DNA of 64,000 nt from Azospirillum sp. TSA2s (GTDB lineage: Bacteria; Pseudomonadota; Alphaproteobacteria; Azospirillales; Azospirillaceae). Under the pieces are notes generated by a model, which saw nothing but the letters and a program-made list of their open reading frames with translations, was not told the origin of the DNA and did no database searches. Position numbers and translations under genes: made by a program. Location of the stretch: the NCBI RefSeq assembly GCF_004923315.1, contig NZ_CP039648.1, positions 586,001-650,000 of the forward strand. Reading direction: 5' to 3'. Below, piece by piece: positions 8,355 to 17,663 of the stretch (its first letter is position 1; each line of letters starts with the position of its first letter).

Positions 8355-9923
8355 ATGCCTATGGACGTTGCGAACAACGCGATCGCCGCGGCGCGCGGCA
8401 TCAGCATCGGCGGCGCTCTGGCACGGGCGGCGCGGCGGCATGGCGGCCGTATCGCGCTCCGCCATGAGGGGCGGGAGTGGAGCTTCACCGACCTGCACCT
8501 TGCCGCGAAGCGGGTGGCAAGGCGGTTCACGGACATGGGCCTGAAGCGGGGAGACCGGGTGGCGGCGTTCGGGCGCAATTCCGACGCCTATGTCGTGGCG
8601 TGGTTGGGCTGCGCGGTCGGCGGCTTCATCCATGTCCCGGTCAATTACGCCCTGACGGGGGAGGAGCTGTCCTACATCCTGACCCAGTCCGGCGCGCGGA
8701 TGGTGCTGCACGACGCCGATCTCGCTGGTCCTCTGGCCGATGCCGGTCAGGCCGCGCGGCTGGAATGGACCGGGACGCTGGCCGCCGGCAGCGGTGAGCT
8801 GGACGTTCTGTCCATCGCGCAGGATGCGGGCGCATCGGCGGACATCGAGGTGGTGGTCGATGCCGACACGGTGGTTCAGCTTCTCTACACCTCCGGCACC
8901 ACCGCCGCGCCGAAGGGCGCGATGATGACCCATGGCAGCCTGCTGGCGGAATATGAAAGCGCCATCCATAATTGCCGCTTTGCCGAAAGCGACCGCGCGT
9001 TGGCGGCGCTGCCGCTCTACCATTCGGCGCAGATGCACGTCTTCCTGATGCCGCAGCTGATGGTCGGCGCCACCACCCTGTTGATCCAGACCCCGGCGCT
9101 GAAGCAATGCCTGGAGCTGATTGCGGCGCACCGCATCACCTCCTTCTTTGCGCCGCCCACGGTGTGGGTCGGGCTGCTGCGCCATCCCGATTTCGACGCG
9201 CATGATCTGGGGTCGTTGGAAAAGCTCTATTACGGCGCCTCGATCATGCCGGTTCCGGTGCTGCAGGAGCTTCGCCAGCGCCTGCCCAACGCCCGCGCCT
9301 TCAACTGCTATGGCCAGAGCGAGATCGGCCCGCTCGCCACCGTCCTCGCGCCGGAGGAGCATGAGGAGCGTCCCGCCTCCGCCGGCCGCCCGGTGCTGAA
9401 TGTCGAGACGCGGGTGGTCGATCTGGAAATGAACGATGTACCGCCGGGCACCCATGGCGAGATCGTCCACCGCTCCCCCCAGCTGATGGTCGGCTATTGG
9501 GACAAGGAGCGTGAGACGGAGGAGGCGTTCCAGGGTGGCTGGTTCCATTCCGGCGATGTCGGTTATCTGGACGAGGCCGGCTATCTCTACATCGTCGACC
9601 GGATCAAGGACGTCATCAACACCGGCGGCGTGGTGGTCGCCAGCCGCGAGGTGGAGGAGGCGATCTACACCCACCCCGCCGTCGCCGAGGTCGCGGTGGT
9701 GGCTTTGCCCGACCCGAAATGGATCGAGGCGGTGACCGCCTTCGTCGTGCTGCGCAGCGGCCAGAGCGTCGATGCCGAGGGGCTGATCGCCCATTGCCGC
9801 GGCCATCTGGCGCCCTTCAAGCTGCCCAAGCAGGTGCATTTCGTCGACAGCCTGCCGCGCAACACCGCCGGCAAGCTGCTGAAGCGCGAACTCCGCCGCG
9901 CCTATAGCGAGACTGCCGTATGA
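8355..9923 (+). CDS. AMP-forming acyl-CoA synthetase
   Basis: 522 residues of the ANL adenylate-forming superfamily, which converts a fatty or other carboxylic acid to its CoA thioester in the cytoplasm using ATP. The phosphate-binding loop is LLYTSGTTAAPKGAMM. The A5 region reads NCYGQSEIGPLAT, the A7/A8 region GWFHSGDVGYLDEAGYLYIVDRIKD, and the A10 lysine lies in RNTAGKLLKRELR. GGGAGGA lies 7 bases before the ATG at 8355; an in-frame GTG at 8310 has no such signal. It overlaps the acyl-CoA dehydrogenase gene by 4 bases, so the two are co-translated. Chain-length preference cannot be read from the sequence. Confidence 0.9.
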   Translation: MPMDVANNAIAAARGISIGGALARAARRHGGRIALRHEGREWSFTDLHLAAKRVARRFTDMGLKRGDRVAAFGRNSDAYVVAWLGCAVGGFIHVPVNYALTGEELSYILTQSGARMVLHDADLAGPLADAGQAARLEWTGTLAAGSGELDVLSIAQDAGASADIEVVVDADTVVQLLYTSGTTAAPKGAMMTHGSLLAEYESAIHNCRFAESDRALAALPLYHSAQMHVFLMPQLMVGATTLLIQTPALKQCLELIAAHRITSFFAPPTVWVGLLRHPDFDAHDLGSLEKLYYGASIMPVPVLQELRQRLPNARAFNCYGQSEIGPLATVLAPEEHEERPASAGRPVLNVETRVVDLEMNDVPPGTHGEIVHRSPQLMVGYWDKERETEEAFQGGWFHSGDVGYLDEAGYLYIVDRIKDVINTGGVVVASREVEEAIYTHPAVAEVAVVALPDPKWIEAVTAFVVLRSGQSVDAEGLIAHCRGHLAPFKLPKQVHFVDSLPRNTAGKLLKRELRRAYSETAV

Positions 9924-11692
9924 GCGCGTATGAACCGCCGCTGCAATCCGTCCGCCTCCTCGTCAACGAGGTGCTGAAGGCTCCCGAGGCGCTTGCCGCA
10001 GCGGGTTGGGAGGACGCGACGCCCGATCTGTTCGACGCGGTGCTGGCACAGGCCGGACGGCTGGCGGTGGACGTGCTGCTGCCGGTCGACCGTTCCGGCG
10101 ACGAAGAGGGTGCGCGGGTCGAGGGGGACGGCGTGCGCATGCCGGCCGGCTTCAACGAGGCGTGGCGCCATTGGCGCGAGGGCGGCTGGAACGGGCTGGC
10201 CGGCGACCCGACCTATGGCGGGCAGGGGATGCCGGCGCTGCTCGACACGCTGGTGACGGAGATGGTGTGTGCGGCGAACCTCGCCTTCAGCATCACCCCC
10301 GGCCTGACCCAGGGCGCCATCCGGGCGCTCGCCGCCCATGGCGACGCGGCGGTGAAGGAGCATTGCCTGCCGCCAATGCTGGCCGGCGACTGGACCGGCG
10401 CCATGGCCCTGACCGAACCGCAGGCCGGCACCGACCTGGGCTTGCTGCGCACACAGGCCGTGCCGGTGGGCGACGGCACCTATCGGCTGGCCGGGCAGAA
10501 GATGTTCATCTCCTCCGCCGACCATGACCTGACCGGGAACCTCGTGCATCTCGTGCTGGCCCGCCTGCCCGACGCGCCGCCGGGCACCCGCGGCATCAGC
10601 CTGTTCGTCGTGCCCAAGCGCCTACCCGACGGGACCCGCAACGGCTGGTCGGTGCTGTCGGTCGAACGCAAGATGGGGCTGCACGCCTCGCCCACCTGCG
10701 TGGTGTCCTATGAGGGTGCCGTCGGCTGGATGGTGGGGGAGCCGCATCGTGGCCTCGCCGCCATGTTCACGATGATGAACCATGAACGGCTGTTCGTCGG
10801 CATCCAGGGCATCGGCGTTGGGGAGCGCGCGGCGCAGGCGGCCCTAACCTATGCCCGTGAGCGCGTGCAGGGCAGGGCGCCGGGTGGCGGTGGATCGGGC
10901 GGAGCGGGCGACCCGATCCTGCATCATCCCGACGTGCGGCGGATGGTGCTGACCGCCCGCGTGCTGACCGACGCCGGACGGGCGCTTGCCGGATGGGTGG
11001 CGCTGTGGCTTGACCGGGCCGCCAAGGATCCGTCGCTGGCGGAGGAGGCGGAGGATTGGGCGGCGCTGCTGACCCCGGTGGTGAAGGCCGCCGGCACCGA
11101 CTTCGGCTTCGAGGCGGCGGTGCTGGCCCAGCAGGTGATGGGTGGCCACGGCTATATCCGCGACAATGGCGTCGAGCAGCTGGTCCGCGACGTGCGGGCG
11201 ACGCAGATCTATGAAGGCACCAACGGCGTCCAGGCGCTCGACCTCGTGCAGCGCAAGCTGGGCCTGCATGGCGGCCGGCCGCTGACGCGGATGCTGGACG
11301 CGGTGGAGGATGCCGCAGCGACGCTGGCCGACGATCCGGTGACGGCTGAACTGGCGGAGCCCCTGCGGAGCGCTGCCGACCGGTTGCGCGGCCTCGCCGA
11401 CTGGCTGCGGCAGGAGGGGCGCGATCCGCGCGACGGGGCGGCCGGGGCGACCGACCTGCTGCGGCTGACGGCGCTGGTCGCCTATGGCTGGATGTGGGGA
11501 CTGACCGCCTCCGCCGCGGTTCAGCGACCGGCAGGCTATGACCCGGCATTCCTCGATGCGCGCATCGGGTTGGCCCGCTTCTTCATGATCCGCCTGCTGC
11601 CGGAGACCGCCATGCTGGAGGCACGCATCCGCAGCGGCTATGCCGGGTTGGATGCGGGACTGTCCGACCGGCTGGAGGGCATCGAAGGGTAG
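9920..11692 (+). CDS. Acyl-CoA dehydrogenase, long (about 590-residue) type
   Basis: 590 residues, about 200 more than medium-chain acyl-CoA dehydrogenases; this matches the extended subfamily that includes DmdC-like and FadE-like enzymes. FAD-dependent alpha,beta-dehydrogenation of an acyl-CoA is expected. Visible family signatures are GAMALTEPQAGTDLG, KMFISSADHD, MMNHERLFVGIQGIG and QVMGGHGYIRDNGVEQLVRD followed by ATQIYEGTNGVQALDL. The start overlaps the stop of the acyl-CoA synthetase by 4 bases, so the pair probably activates and then oxidises one substrate class under the divergent TetR regulator. DmdC-like activity is possible, but no dimethylsulfoniopropionate genes are present. Confidence 0.9.
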   Translation: MSAYEPPLQSVRLLVNEVLKAPEALAAAGWEDATPDLFDAVLAQAGRLAVDVLLPVDRSGDEEGARVEGDGVRMPAGFNEAWRHWREGGWNGLAGDPTYGGQGMPALLDTLVTEMVCAANLAFSITPGLTQGAIRALAAHGDAAVKEHCLPPMLAGDWTGAMALTEPQAGTDLGLLRTQAVPVGDGTYRLAGQKMFISSADHDLTGNLVHLVLARLPDAPPGTRGISLFVVPKRLPDGTRNGWSVLSVERKMGLHASPTCVVSYEGAVGWMVGEPHRGLAAMFTMMNHERLFVGIQGIGVGERAAQAALTYARERVQGRAPGGGGSGGAGDPILHHPDVRRMVLTARVLTDAGRALAGWVALWLDRAAKDPSLAEEAEDWAALLTPVVKAAGTDFGFEAAVLAQQVMGGHGYIRDNGVEQLVRDVRATQIYEGTNGVQALDLVQRKLGLHGGRPLTRMLDAVEDAAATLADDPVTAELAEPLRSAADRLRGLADWLRQEGRDPRDGAAGATDLLRLTALVAYGWMWGLTASAAVQRPAGYDPAFLDARIGLARFFMIRLLPETAMLEARIRSGYAGLDAGLSDRLEGIEG

Positions 11693-11699
11693 CGATCCG

Positions 11700-12179
11700 T
11701 CACGCCGCCGCCACGATCAGAACGGCCGCGATCAGCGCCACCGCATCTTCCAACAGGGCGGCGGGGCGGTCGCGACCGAAGGCGGCAGCCATCCGCATGC
11801 GTGCCGCATAGCCGACGAGCGTGCCTGCGACGGCGCCGATGCCGCCGGCGACCAAGCCGCCGACCCAGACTCCGGTGTTCATCCCGATGGCAGCCCCGGC
11901 GATGGCTCCACCGGCGATGCGGCTGGCGAAGGGGAAGGGCTGCTTGCGGCTGGGGGTGGTCGGCAGCTTGTCGACGATCAGCTCCACCACGGCCATTGCG
12001 GTGAAGACCCACGGCGACACCGGGTGTCCGAGGAAGAACAGCCAGCTCCCCGACACATCGAGCCAGCCGCCATAGACGGCCCAACTGACCGCTGCCGGGG
12101 CGAGCAGCGTGCGCGAGCCGGAGACGGAGCCGATCAGGAAGGCGAGGATCAGGGCAAACATTCGGTCATCCATCATCAA
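11700..12179 (-). CDS. Small integral membrane protein, DUF4126-like
   Basis: 159 residues with several hydrophobic, Gly/Ala-rich segments. The N-terminal IGSVSGSRTLLAPAAVSWA pattern and central VELIVDKLPTTPSR motif are those I associate with DUF4126-type membrane proteins of unknown function. The gene is convergent with the acyl-CoA dehydrogenase gene (7-base gap) and lies just downstream of the aldehyde dehydrogenase gene on the same strand (24-base gap). Confidence 0.72.
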   Translation of the reverse strand: MMMDDRMFALILAFLIGSVSGSRTLLAPAAVSWAVYGGWLDVSGSWLFFLGHPVSPWVFTAMAVVELIVDKLPTTPSRKQPFPFASRIAGGAIAGAAIGMNTGVWVGGLVAGGIGAVAGTLVGYAARMRMAAAFGRDRPAALLEDAVALIAAVLIVAAA

Positions 12180-12203
12180 TTCGGCATCGTCAATTCGGCA
12201 TCG

Positions 12204-13676
12204 TCAATTGCGGGAGCGTCCACGCACCGCCCGCACCATCTGCCTGAGCGCTCCAGCGCGGGTGCCGGGGCCGCCATGGAACAGGCGCAGCGCCGCCAAC
12301 ATCAGCGCGTCGTCGCCCTCGCGCGGAGCGTCGAAATGCGGGCGCAACCGCCCTTTGCGCACCGAGACGGTCTTCACCTGCGTCATCTCCAGAAGTCCTT
12401 CGGCACCACGGGTGACGCCCCAACCGCTGGCATGCCGTCCGCCGAAGGGCAGGCGCGGGTCTGCGGTCGGCACGATCAGGTCGTTGATCGTCACCGTCCC
12501 GGCATCGATCAGCCCGGCCAGTTCCCGCGCCTGCGCCACCGGCCCGAAGACCGACGCCCCCAGTGCGTAGGGGCTGTGCGTCGCCGCATCCAACGCCTCG
12601 TCCATGTCCCGTACCGGCACCAGCGACAGGACGGGCGCAAAGATCTCCTCGCGCAGCAACGCCATGCCGGGCCGTGCGTCGGTTAGGATCAGCGGCGTCA
12701 TGGCGGGGTCTTCCTCCTCCGGTACATTCCCCAGAGCACGCGCGCCCTCCGCCATCGCATCGCGCGCAAGGGCGGCGAGCCGGCGTCTCACCGGCAGGGA
12801 TGCCGGCACCGGCGGGATCGTGGCGACTTGGCGGACAAGAGCGGCCTCCAGACCTGCGGCCATCCCGTGCGGAACAAAGACCCGCCGCGGCGCGATGCAG
12901 GTGGCGGAGCCGTTGAGCCGCAGGCCGAAGGCCAGCGCACGGGCGACCTGATCCACATCCGCCCCCGGCAGAACAAAGACGGCGTCATTGCCCGAAAGCT
13001 CCATCGTCGAGGGCACCAGATGGCGGGCAAGACGTTCCGCCACCGCCCGGCCGGTGTCGGCGGAGCCGGTCAGCACCAGCTTGTCGATGCCGGCGGCGAT
13101 GGCCTCGGCCACCGTCCCGGCGGACTCGTCCAGCACCCGGAACAGCCCCGGCGGCAGGCCGGCCTCCTCCAGCCATTCCCCCAGCAGGACCATCGGCGCG
13201 GCGCATCCAGGGGCCGGCTTGACCATCACCCGGTTGCCGGCCGCCAGCGCCTGCACCGCCTGCACGCCCGGCAGCAGCAGCGGGTAGTTGGACGGCCCGA
13301 CGATCAGGACCGTGCCGACCGGGTCCCGCCGCACCTCCGCCTCCACCCCGAACAGCCAGACCGGGCGCCCGCGCCGGCCCAGCCGCCTCGGCGCCAGCAG
13401 GCCCGCCGCCTCGCGTTCCAGGAATCGGCAGGCCTCCGCCAGCGGCAGGATTTCGGCACTGACGCTCTCCGCGGCATGTCGGCCCGGTCGAGTTTCCAGT
13501 GATCGCACAAGTCTCTCGGCATTGGCCGCAATGCGGTGGCGAAGTCCGCGAATAACCGAAAGTCGTAGTGAGATGTCCTGGGCGGACCAGACCTTAAACT
13601 CGGCGGACGATCGAGATGTTCCATTGCCCATCGAAAGGGTTACGACATCAGGAGAGGAGCTGTTGTTGCGATCCAT
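12204..13676 (-). CDS. Aldehyde dehydrogenase, possibly carotenoid-aldehyde type
   Basis: 490 residues of the NAD(P)-dependent aldehyde dehydrogenase superfamily. Catalytic Glu226 lies in STMELSGND, nucleophile Cys260 in NGSATCIAPRR, and the cofactor fold motif is VLTGSADTGRAVAERL. It is divergent, with 63 bases between starts, from two carotenoid desaturase/oxidase-like genes. In staphyloxanthin-type pathways an aldehyde dehydrogenase turns the terminal aldehyde made by CrtP into a carboxylic acid; this gene may do the same here, but that is context only. The ATG at 13676 lacks a clear ribosome binding site; an in-frame ATG at 13631 is the alternative. Confidence 0.85.
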   Translation of the reverse strand: MDRNNSSSPDVVTLSMGNGTSRSSAEFKVWSAQDISLRLSVIRGLRHRIAANAERLVRSLETRPGRHAAESVSAEILPLAEACRFLEREAAGLLAPRRLGRRGRPVWLFGVEAEVRRDPVGTVLIVGPSNYPLLLPGVQAVQALAAGNRVMVKPAPGCAAPMVLLGEWLEEAGLPPGLFRVLDESAGTVAEAIAAGIDKLVLTGSADTGRAVAERLARHLVPSTMELSGNDAVFVLPGADVDQVARALAFGLRLNGSATCIAPRRVFVPHGMAAGLEAALVRQVATIPPVPASLPVRRRLAALARDAMAEGARALGNVPEEEDPAMTPLILTDARPGMALLREEIFAPVLSLVPVRDMDEALDAATHSPYALGASVFGPVAQARELAGLIDAGTVTINDLIVPTADPRLPFGGRHASGWGVTRGAEGLLEMTQVKTVSVRKGRLRPHFDAPREGDDALMLAALRLFHGGPGTRAGALRQMVRAVRGRSRN

Positions 13677-13739
13677 TTTCGACCCGGCTTCGTAACCACG
13701 AAGACAGAGTTCGGCAGCGCAGGAGCGTTTGGCAAGCGG

Positions 13740-15293
13740 ATGGAACGACAAGTCGTGATCATCGGCGCGGGACCGGGCGGATTGGCATCCGCGATGCTCC
13801 TGGCGCTTACGGGTGCGAAGGTGACGGTGCTGGAGCGGCAGGACCGCATAGGCGGCCGGTCGGCCGGCTTCTCGATGGACGGATACCGCTTCGACAGTGG
13901 CCCCACCTTCTTCCTCTATCCCCGTATCCTGGAGGAGATCTTCGAGGCCTGCGGCAGGCGTCTGTCGGACGAGGTCGACCTGATCCGCCTCGACCCGCTC
14001 TACCGGCTGGTGTTCGAAGGCGGCGGGGAACTGCGCGTCCAGGCCCAGATGACGGCGCTGATGGCGGAGATCGCCAAGCTCAGCCCGCGCGACGCCGAAG
14101 GTCTGCCGCGCTTCCTGGCTGACAATCGGGAGAAGATGGAGCGCTTCCGCCCGGTTCTGGAGTCCGACTTCTCCAGCCCCTGGGCGTTGGCCTCGCTGCC
14201 GATGCTGAAGGCGTTGGGCCGGCTGTCGCCGCACCGGTCGGTGGACCGCGACCTGTCCCGCTATTTCCAGGATCCGCGCATCCGCCTCGCCTTCTCGTTC
14301 CAGAGCAAGTACCTGGGCATGTCACCCTTCCGCTGCCCCAGTCTGTTCACCATCCTGTCCTTCCTGGAGCATGAACACGGCGTCTTCCATCCCCGCGGCG
14401 GGACGGAGGCGGTGATGGAGGCGATGCGCCGGGTGGCGGAAAGCCTGGGCGTTACCGTGCGGCTGAACGAGACGGTGCGCCACATCAAGTTCCAGGGCCG
14501 CCGCGCCGTCGGCGTGCGGACGGAGGCCGGCGACTATCCGGCCGATGCTCTGGTCATCAACGCCGACTTCGCGCGGGCGATGACGACGCTGGTGCCCGAC
14601 GATCTGCGCCGGCGCTGGAGCGACGCCCGCCTCGCCACCAAGAAATTCTCCTGCTCCACTTTCATGCTGTATCTGGGCATCGAGGGCAGGTTGGACGGGC
14701 TGGACCACCACACCGTCTATCTTGCGGAGGATTACGCCCGCAACCTCGCGGAGATCGAGGAGTGCCGGGAACTGCCGCGCCGCCCGTCGATTTACGTCCA
14801 GAATGCCTGCGTCACCGATCCGGAGATGGCGCCGCCGGGCGGCAGCACGCTCTATATCCTGGTTCCGGTCGGCCACCAGCGCGGCCACATCGACTGGCAG
14901 GCGGAGGCGCCGCACTACCGCCGACTGGTGCTCGACCGGCTGGCAGGCTTCGGCCTGACCGATCTTGAGCGCCGCATCCGGGTGGAGCGGGTGGTGACGC
15001 CGGCCGATTGGGAAAGCCGGTTCGCGGTGCATCGCGGCGCCACCTTCAATCTGGCGCACAGCCTTGACCAGATGCTTCACCGCCGCCCGCGCAACCGGTT
15101 CGAGGATCTCGACGGCGTCTATCTGGTGGGCGGCGGCACCCATCCCGGCAGCGGATTGCCGGTCATTTTCGAAGGCGCACGGATCACGGCGCGGCTGCTG
15201 GCCCAGGAACTGGGCCTGCCGACGCCCTGGCGCACAAAGACCATTGGCGTGTCCGGCATGCTGCGGCAGGCCATAGCAGGGGGAATCGCATGA
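13740..15293 (+). CDS. CrtI/CrtN-family carotenoid desaturase (FAD-dependent)
   Basis: 517 residues. The N-terminal dinucleotide-binding motif is VVIIGAGPGGLASAMLLA, and the substrate-binding region contains YLGMSPFRCPSLFTILSFLE then GVFHPRGGTEAVMEAM, typical of phytoene/dehydrosqualene desaturases. The C-terminal FAD motif is YLVGGGTHPGSGLPVIFEGARI. It probably introduces conjugated double bases into a C30 or C40 polyene at the membrane. It is first in a five-gene run with 4-base overlaps. No phytoene or dehydrosqualene synthase gene is present, so the substrate must come from elsewhere; squalene is one possibility. Assignment as CrtN rather than CrtI is inference from the neighbours. Confidence 0.85.
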   Translation: MERQVVIIGAGPGGLASAMLLALTGAKVTVLERQDRIGGRSAGFSMDGYRFDSGPTFFLYPRILEEIFEACGRRLSDEVDLIRLDPLYRLVFEGGGELRVQAQMTALMAEIAKLSPRDAEGLPRFLADNREKMERFRPVLESDFSSPWALASLPMLKALGRLSPHRSVDRDLSRYFQDPRIRLAFSFQSKYLGMSPFRCPSLFTILSFLEHEHGVFHPRGGTEAVMEAMRRVAESLGVTVRLNETVRHIKFQGRRAVGVRTEAGDYPADALVINADFARAMTTLVPDDLRRRWSDARLATKKFSCSTFMLYLGIEGRLDGLDHHTVYLAEDYARNLAEIEECRELPRRPSIYVQNACVTDPEMAPPGGSTLYILVPVGHQRGHIDWQAEAPHYRRLVLDRLAGFGLTDLERRIRVERVVTPADWESRFAVHRGATFNLAHSLDQMLHRRPRNRFEDLDGVYLVGGGTHPGSGLPVIFEGARITARLLAQELGLPTPWRTKTIGVSGMLRQAIAGGIA

Positions 15294-16816
15294 CGGATCG
15301 GATCGCGGTGATCGGCGGCGGCCTTGGCGGGCTGGCGGCGGCGGTGGTGCTGGCGGCGCGCGGGCACACGGTGACCCTGCTGGAGAAGAACGGCTGGGTC
15401 GGCGGCAAGGCGGCGGTGCTGGAGGACGCCGGCTTCCGCTTCGACATGGGGCCGACCATCCTGACGGTGCCGCGAGTCCTGCGCCGCATCATGGAAGAAG
15501 CCGGCTGCGACCTCGATCGGGAGTTGGATCTGGTCAGGCTGGAGCCGCAATGGCGCTGCTTCTTCGACGACGGCACGGTGCTGGACCTGTCGGAGAATGT
15601 CGGGACCATGGCGGCCGAACTGGACCGGCTGGCGCCCGGCCGTGGGGCGGGGGAGGGCTATCGCCGCTTCCAGGCGATGTCGGAACGGCTGCACGGCATC
15701 TCCGAACGCTTCTTCTTCTGGAAGTCGGTGGAGGATCTGGGCGATACGCTGAACTTCCGCAACAGCTTCAACGCCAGCACATTGTCCGACGTGCTGGCGC
15801 TCCGCATGGGCAGCACGGTGGCCGGCACCATCCGCAACCATGTGCCGGACGCGCGGGCGGCGCAGATGCTGGACCATTTCACCCAGTATGTCGGCTCCTC
15901 CCCCTACGGCTCGCCGGCGGTGCTGTGCGCCATCGCCCATATGCAGACCAATGACGGAGTCTGGTACCCGATGGGCGGCACCCGTGCCGTGCCGGCGGCG
16001 CTGGAACGGGTGGCGCGGCGGCTGGGCGTCGACATCCGCACCAACACCGGCGTCAGCCGCCTGCAGGTGGAGCGCGGGCGCGTCGTCGCGGTCGAAACCG
16101 ACGGAGGCGAGCGCATTCCGGTTTCGGCCGCGGTGTCGAACATGGATTCCGTCCGGACCTATCAGGAACTGGTGGGCGGGCAGCCGGCAAAGCGATTCTC
16201 CAAACGCCGCAGCTACGAGCCGGCCTGTTCCGGCGTGGTGTTCTATCTGGGGCTTGACCGTGCGTACGATCACCTGCTGCACCACGACTTCGTCTTCTCC
16301 CGTGATCCGGAGGAGGAATTCGACTGGATCTATCGTCAGGGGGAGCCGGCGCCCGACCCGACCTGCTACATCGCCGCGCCCGCCCGCACCGAACCGGGCG
16401 TCGCGCCAAAGGGTGGAGAGGCGCTGTATGTGCTGGTCCACACCCCCTATCTGCGCGAGCGCCATGATTGGAGCCGCATGCTGCCGGCCTATCGCCGGGT
16501 GGTGTTCGACAAGCTGAAGCGCACCGCCGGCATGGCCGATCTGGAGGACCGCATCCGGGTGGAACATGTGCTGACGCCGCAGGACATCCACGACCGTTAC
16601 AATGTTCTGAACGGCGCCATCTATGGCTTGGCGAGCCACGGCCGCTTCATGGGGGCCTTCAAGCCGGGCAACCGCTCGCGCGATGTGGAGGGGCTGTATC
16701 TGGCCGGCGGGGCCGCCCATCCGGGGCCGGGCATGCCGATGGTGCTGATGTCGGGGTGGATCGCCGCCGACAGCCTGGACCAGGACATGCGCGGCTCCGC
16801 CCGTGCCGTCGCCTGA
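15290..16816 (+). CDS. CrtI/CrtP-family carotenoid desaturase/oxidase (FAD-dependent)
   Basis: 508 residues, a second and clearly divergent member of the phytoene desaturase fold. It has IAVIGGGLGGLAAAVVLAARG at the N-terminus and LYLAGGAAHPGPGMPMVLMSGW at the C-terminus. The segments YVGSSPYGSPAVLCAIAHMQ and NGAIYGLASHGRFMGAFKPG are shared with CrtP-type enzymes, which oxidise the terminal methyl group of an acyclic carotenoid to an aldehyde. It overlaps the upstream gene by 4 bases (ATGA). A second desaturase beside the first, plus an adjacent aldehyde dehydrogenase, argues for a desaturase/oxidase pair rather than two desaturases. No experiment is implied. Confidence 0.83.
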   Translation: MTDRIAVIGGGLGGLAAAVVLAARGHTVTLLEKNGWVGGKAAVLEDAGFRFDMGPTILTVPRVLRRIMEEAGCDLDRELDLVRLEPQWRCFFDDGTVLDLSENVGTMAAELDRLAPGRGAGEGYRRFQAMSERLHGISERFFFWKSVEDLGDTLNFRNSFNASTLSDVLALRMGSTVAGTIRNHVPDARAAQMLDHFTQYVGSSPYGSPAVLCAIAHMQTNDGVWYPMGGTRAVPAALERVARRLGVDIRTNTGVSRLQVERGRVVAVETDGGERIPVSAAVSNMDSVRTYQELVGGQPAKRFSKRRSYEPACSGVVFYLGLDRAYDHLLHHDFVFSRDPEEEFDWIYRQGEPAPDPTCYIAAPARTEPGVAPKGGEALYVLVHTPYLRERHDWSRMLPAYRRVVFDKLKRTAGMADLEDRIRVEHVLTPQDIHDRYNVLNGAIYGLASHGRFMGAFKPGNRSRDVEGLYLAGGAAHPGPGMPMVLMSGWIAADSLDQDMRGSARAVA

Positions 16817-16847
16817 AGGAAGGCGGCCCAGGGGATTGACGAACGGC

Positions 16848-17663
16848 ATGACGGACGATCCGGTTGCGTTACGATCACAGTTTCTCTGCTGGTTCTTCGG
16901 CGGCGTCATGGCGCGGCGCTTGCGGCGCGGCTTCCATGCGGTGCGGCTGGCGCGGCCGGGCTGGCCGGTGCTGACGCCGGGCCGGCCGGTCATCGTCTAT
17001 CTGAACCACCCGTCCTGGTGGGATCCCGCCCTGCTGATCGTGATGGGAACCACCCGCTTCCGCGGCCGGCCGGGTTTCGGGCCGATCGATGGGGAGATGC
17101 TGCGCCGCTACCGCTTCATGCGCCGGATCGGCCTGTTCGGGCTGGAACCCGGCCGGGCCGGAGCCGTCACCTTCCTGCGCACTGCCGAGCATATCCTGGC
17201 CGATCCGCGCGCCATGCTGTGGATCACCGCGGAAGGCGCCTTCACCGATCCGCGCCGACGTCCGGTGACCCTGCGGCCGGGAATCGCCCATCTGATCCGC
17301 CGCATGCCGTCGGCCTCGGTGGTGCCTTTGGCGGTCGAATACCCGTTCTGGGACGAACGCACGCCGGAGGCCCTGCTCCATTTCGGCGAGCCAATGGAGG
17401 CCGCCTGCTTCGCCGATCTGCCGGTGCCGGAGATCGCCGTGGAACTGGAAAGGCGGCTGGAGGCGGTGATGGACCAACTGGCGCTCGACGCGCAAAGCCG
17501 CGACCCGGCGCGTTTCCTGACGCTGATGGAGGGAACGGTGGGGATCGGCGGAGTTTACGACCTGTGGCGCCGGGCCCGCGCCTGGACCGGCGGACAGGCC
17601 TTCTCCGCGGCACACAACGATGGGCAGAGGCCGATGCCGCAGCGGGAGGTGAAACGGCCATGA
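16848..17663 (+). CDS. Lysophospholipid-type acyltransferase (CrtO-like role possible)
   Basis: About 271 residues. The acyltransferase catalytic motif HX4D appears as NHPSWWDP, with the acceptor-side motif EGAFTDPRRRP in place of the usual EGTRS-like block. This is the PlsC-type 1-acylglycerol-3-phosphate acyltransferase fold. In staphyloxanthin biosynthesis an acyltransferase (CrtO) acylates a sugar on the carotenoid; an equivalent role here is inference from position between the CrtP-like gene and a glycosyltransferase. The ATG at 16848 is chosen, but upstream GTG (16803) and TTG (16836) starts are possible. It overlaps the glycosyltransferase by 4 bases. Confidence 0.8.
   Translation: MTDDPVALRSQFLCWFFGGVMARRLRRGFHAVRLARPGWPVLTPGRPVIVYLNHPSWWDPALLIVMGTTRFRGRPGFGPIDGEMLRRYRFMRRIGLFGLEPGRAGAVTFLRTAEHILADPRAMLWITAEGAFTDPRRRPVTLRPGIAHLIRRMPSASVVPLAVEYPFWDERTPEALLHFGEPMEAACFADLPVPEIAVELERRLEAVMDQLALDAQSRDPARFLTLMEGTVGIGGVYDLWRRARAWTGGQAFSAAHNDGQRPMPQREVKRP

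Noticed and set aside
8274..9839. 521-codon minus-strand open frame opposite the acyl-CoA synthetase
   Set aside because: Composition is that of an antisense shadow, and the plus strand carries all ANL motifs with a good ribosome binding site.
13677..14234. Upstream extension of the aldehyde dehydrogenase frame
   Set aside because: The extra residues lie opposite the CrtN-like gene and show no aldehyde dehydrogenase similarity; the enzyme starts at or below 13676.
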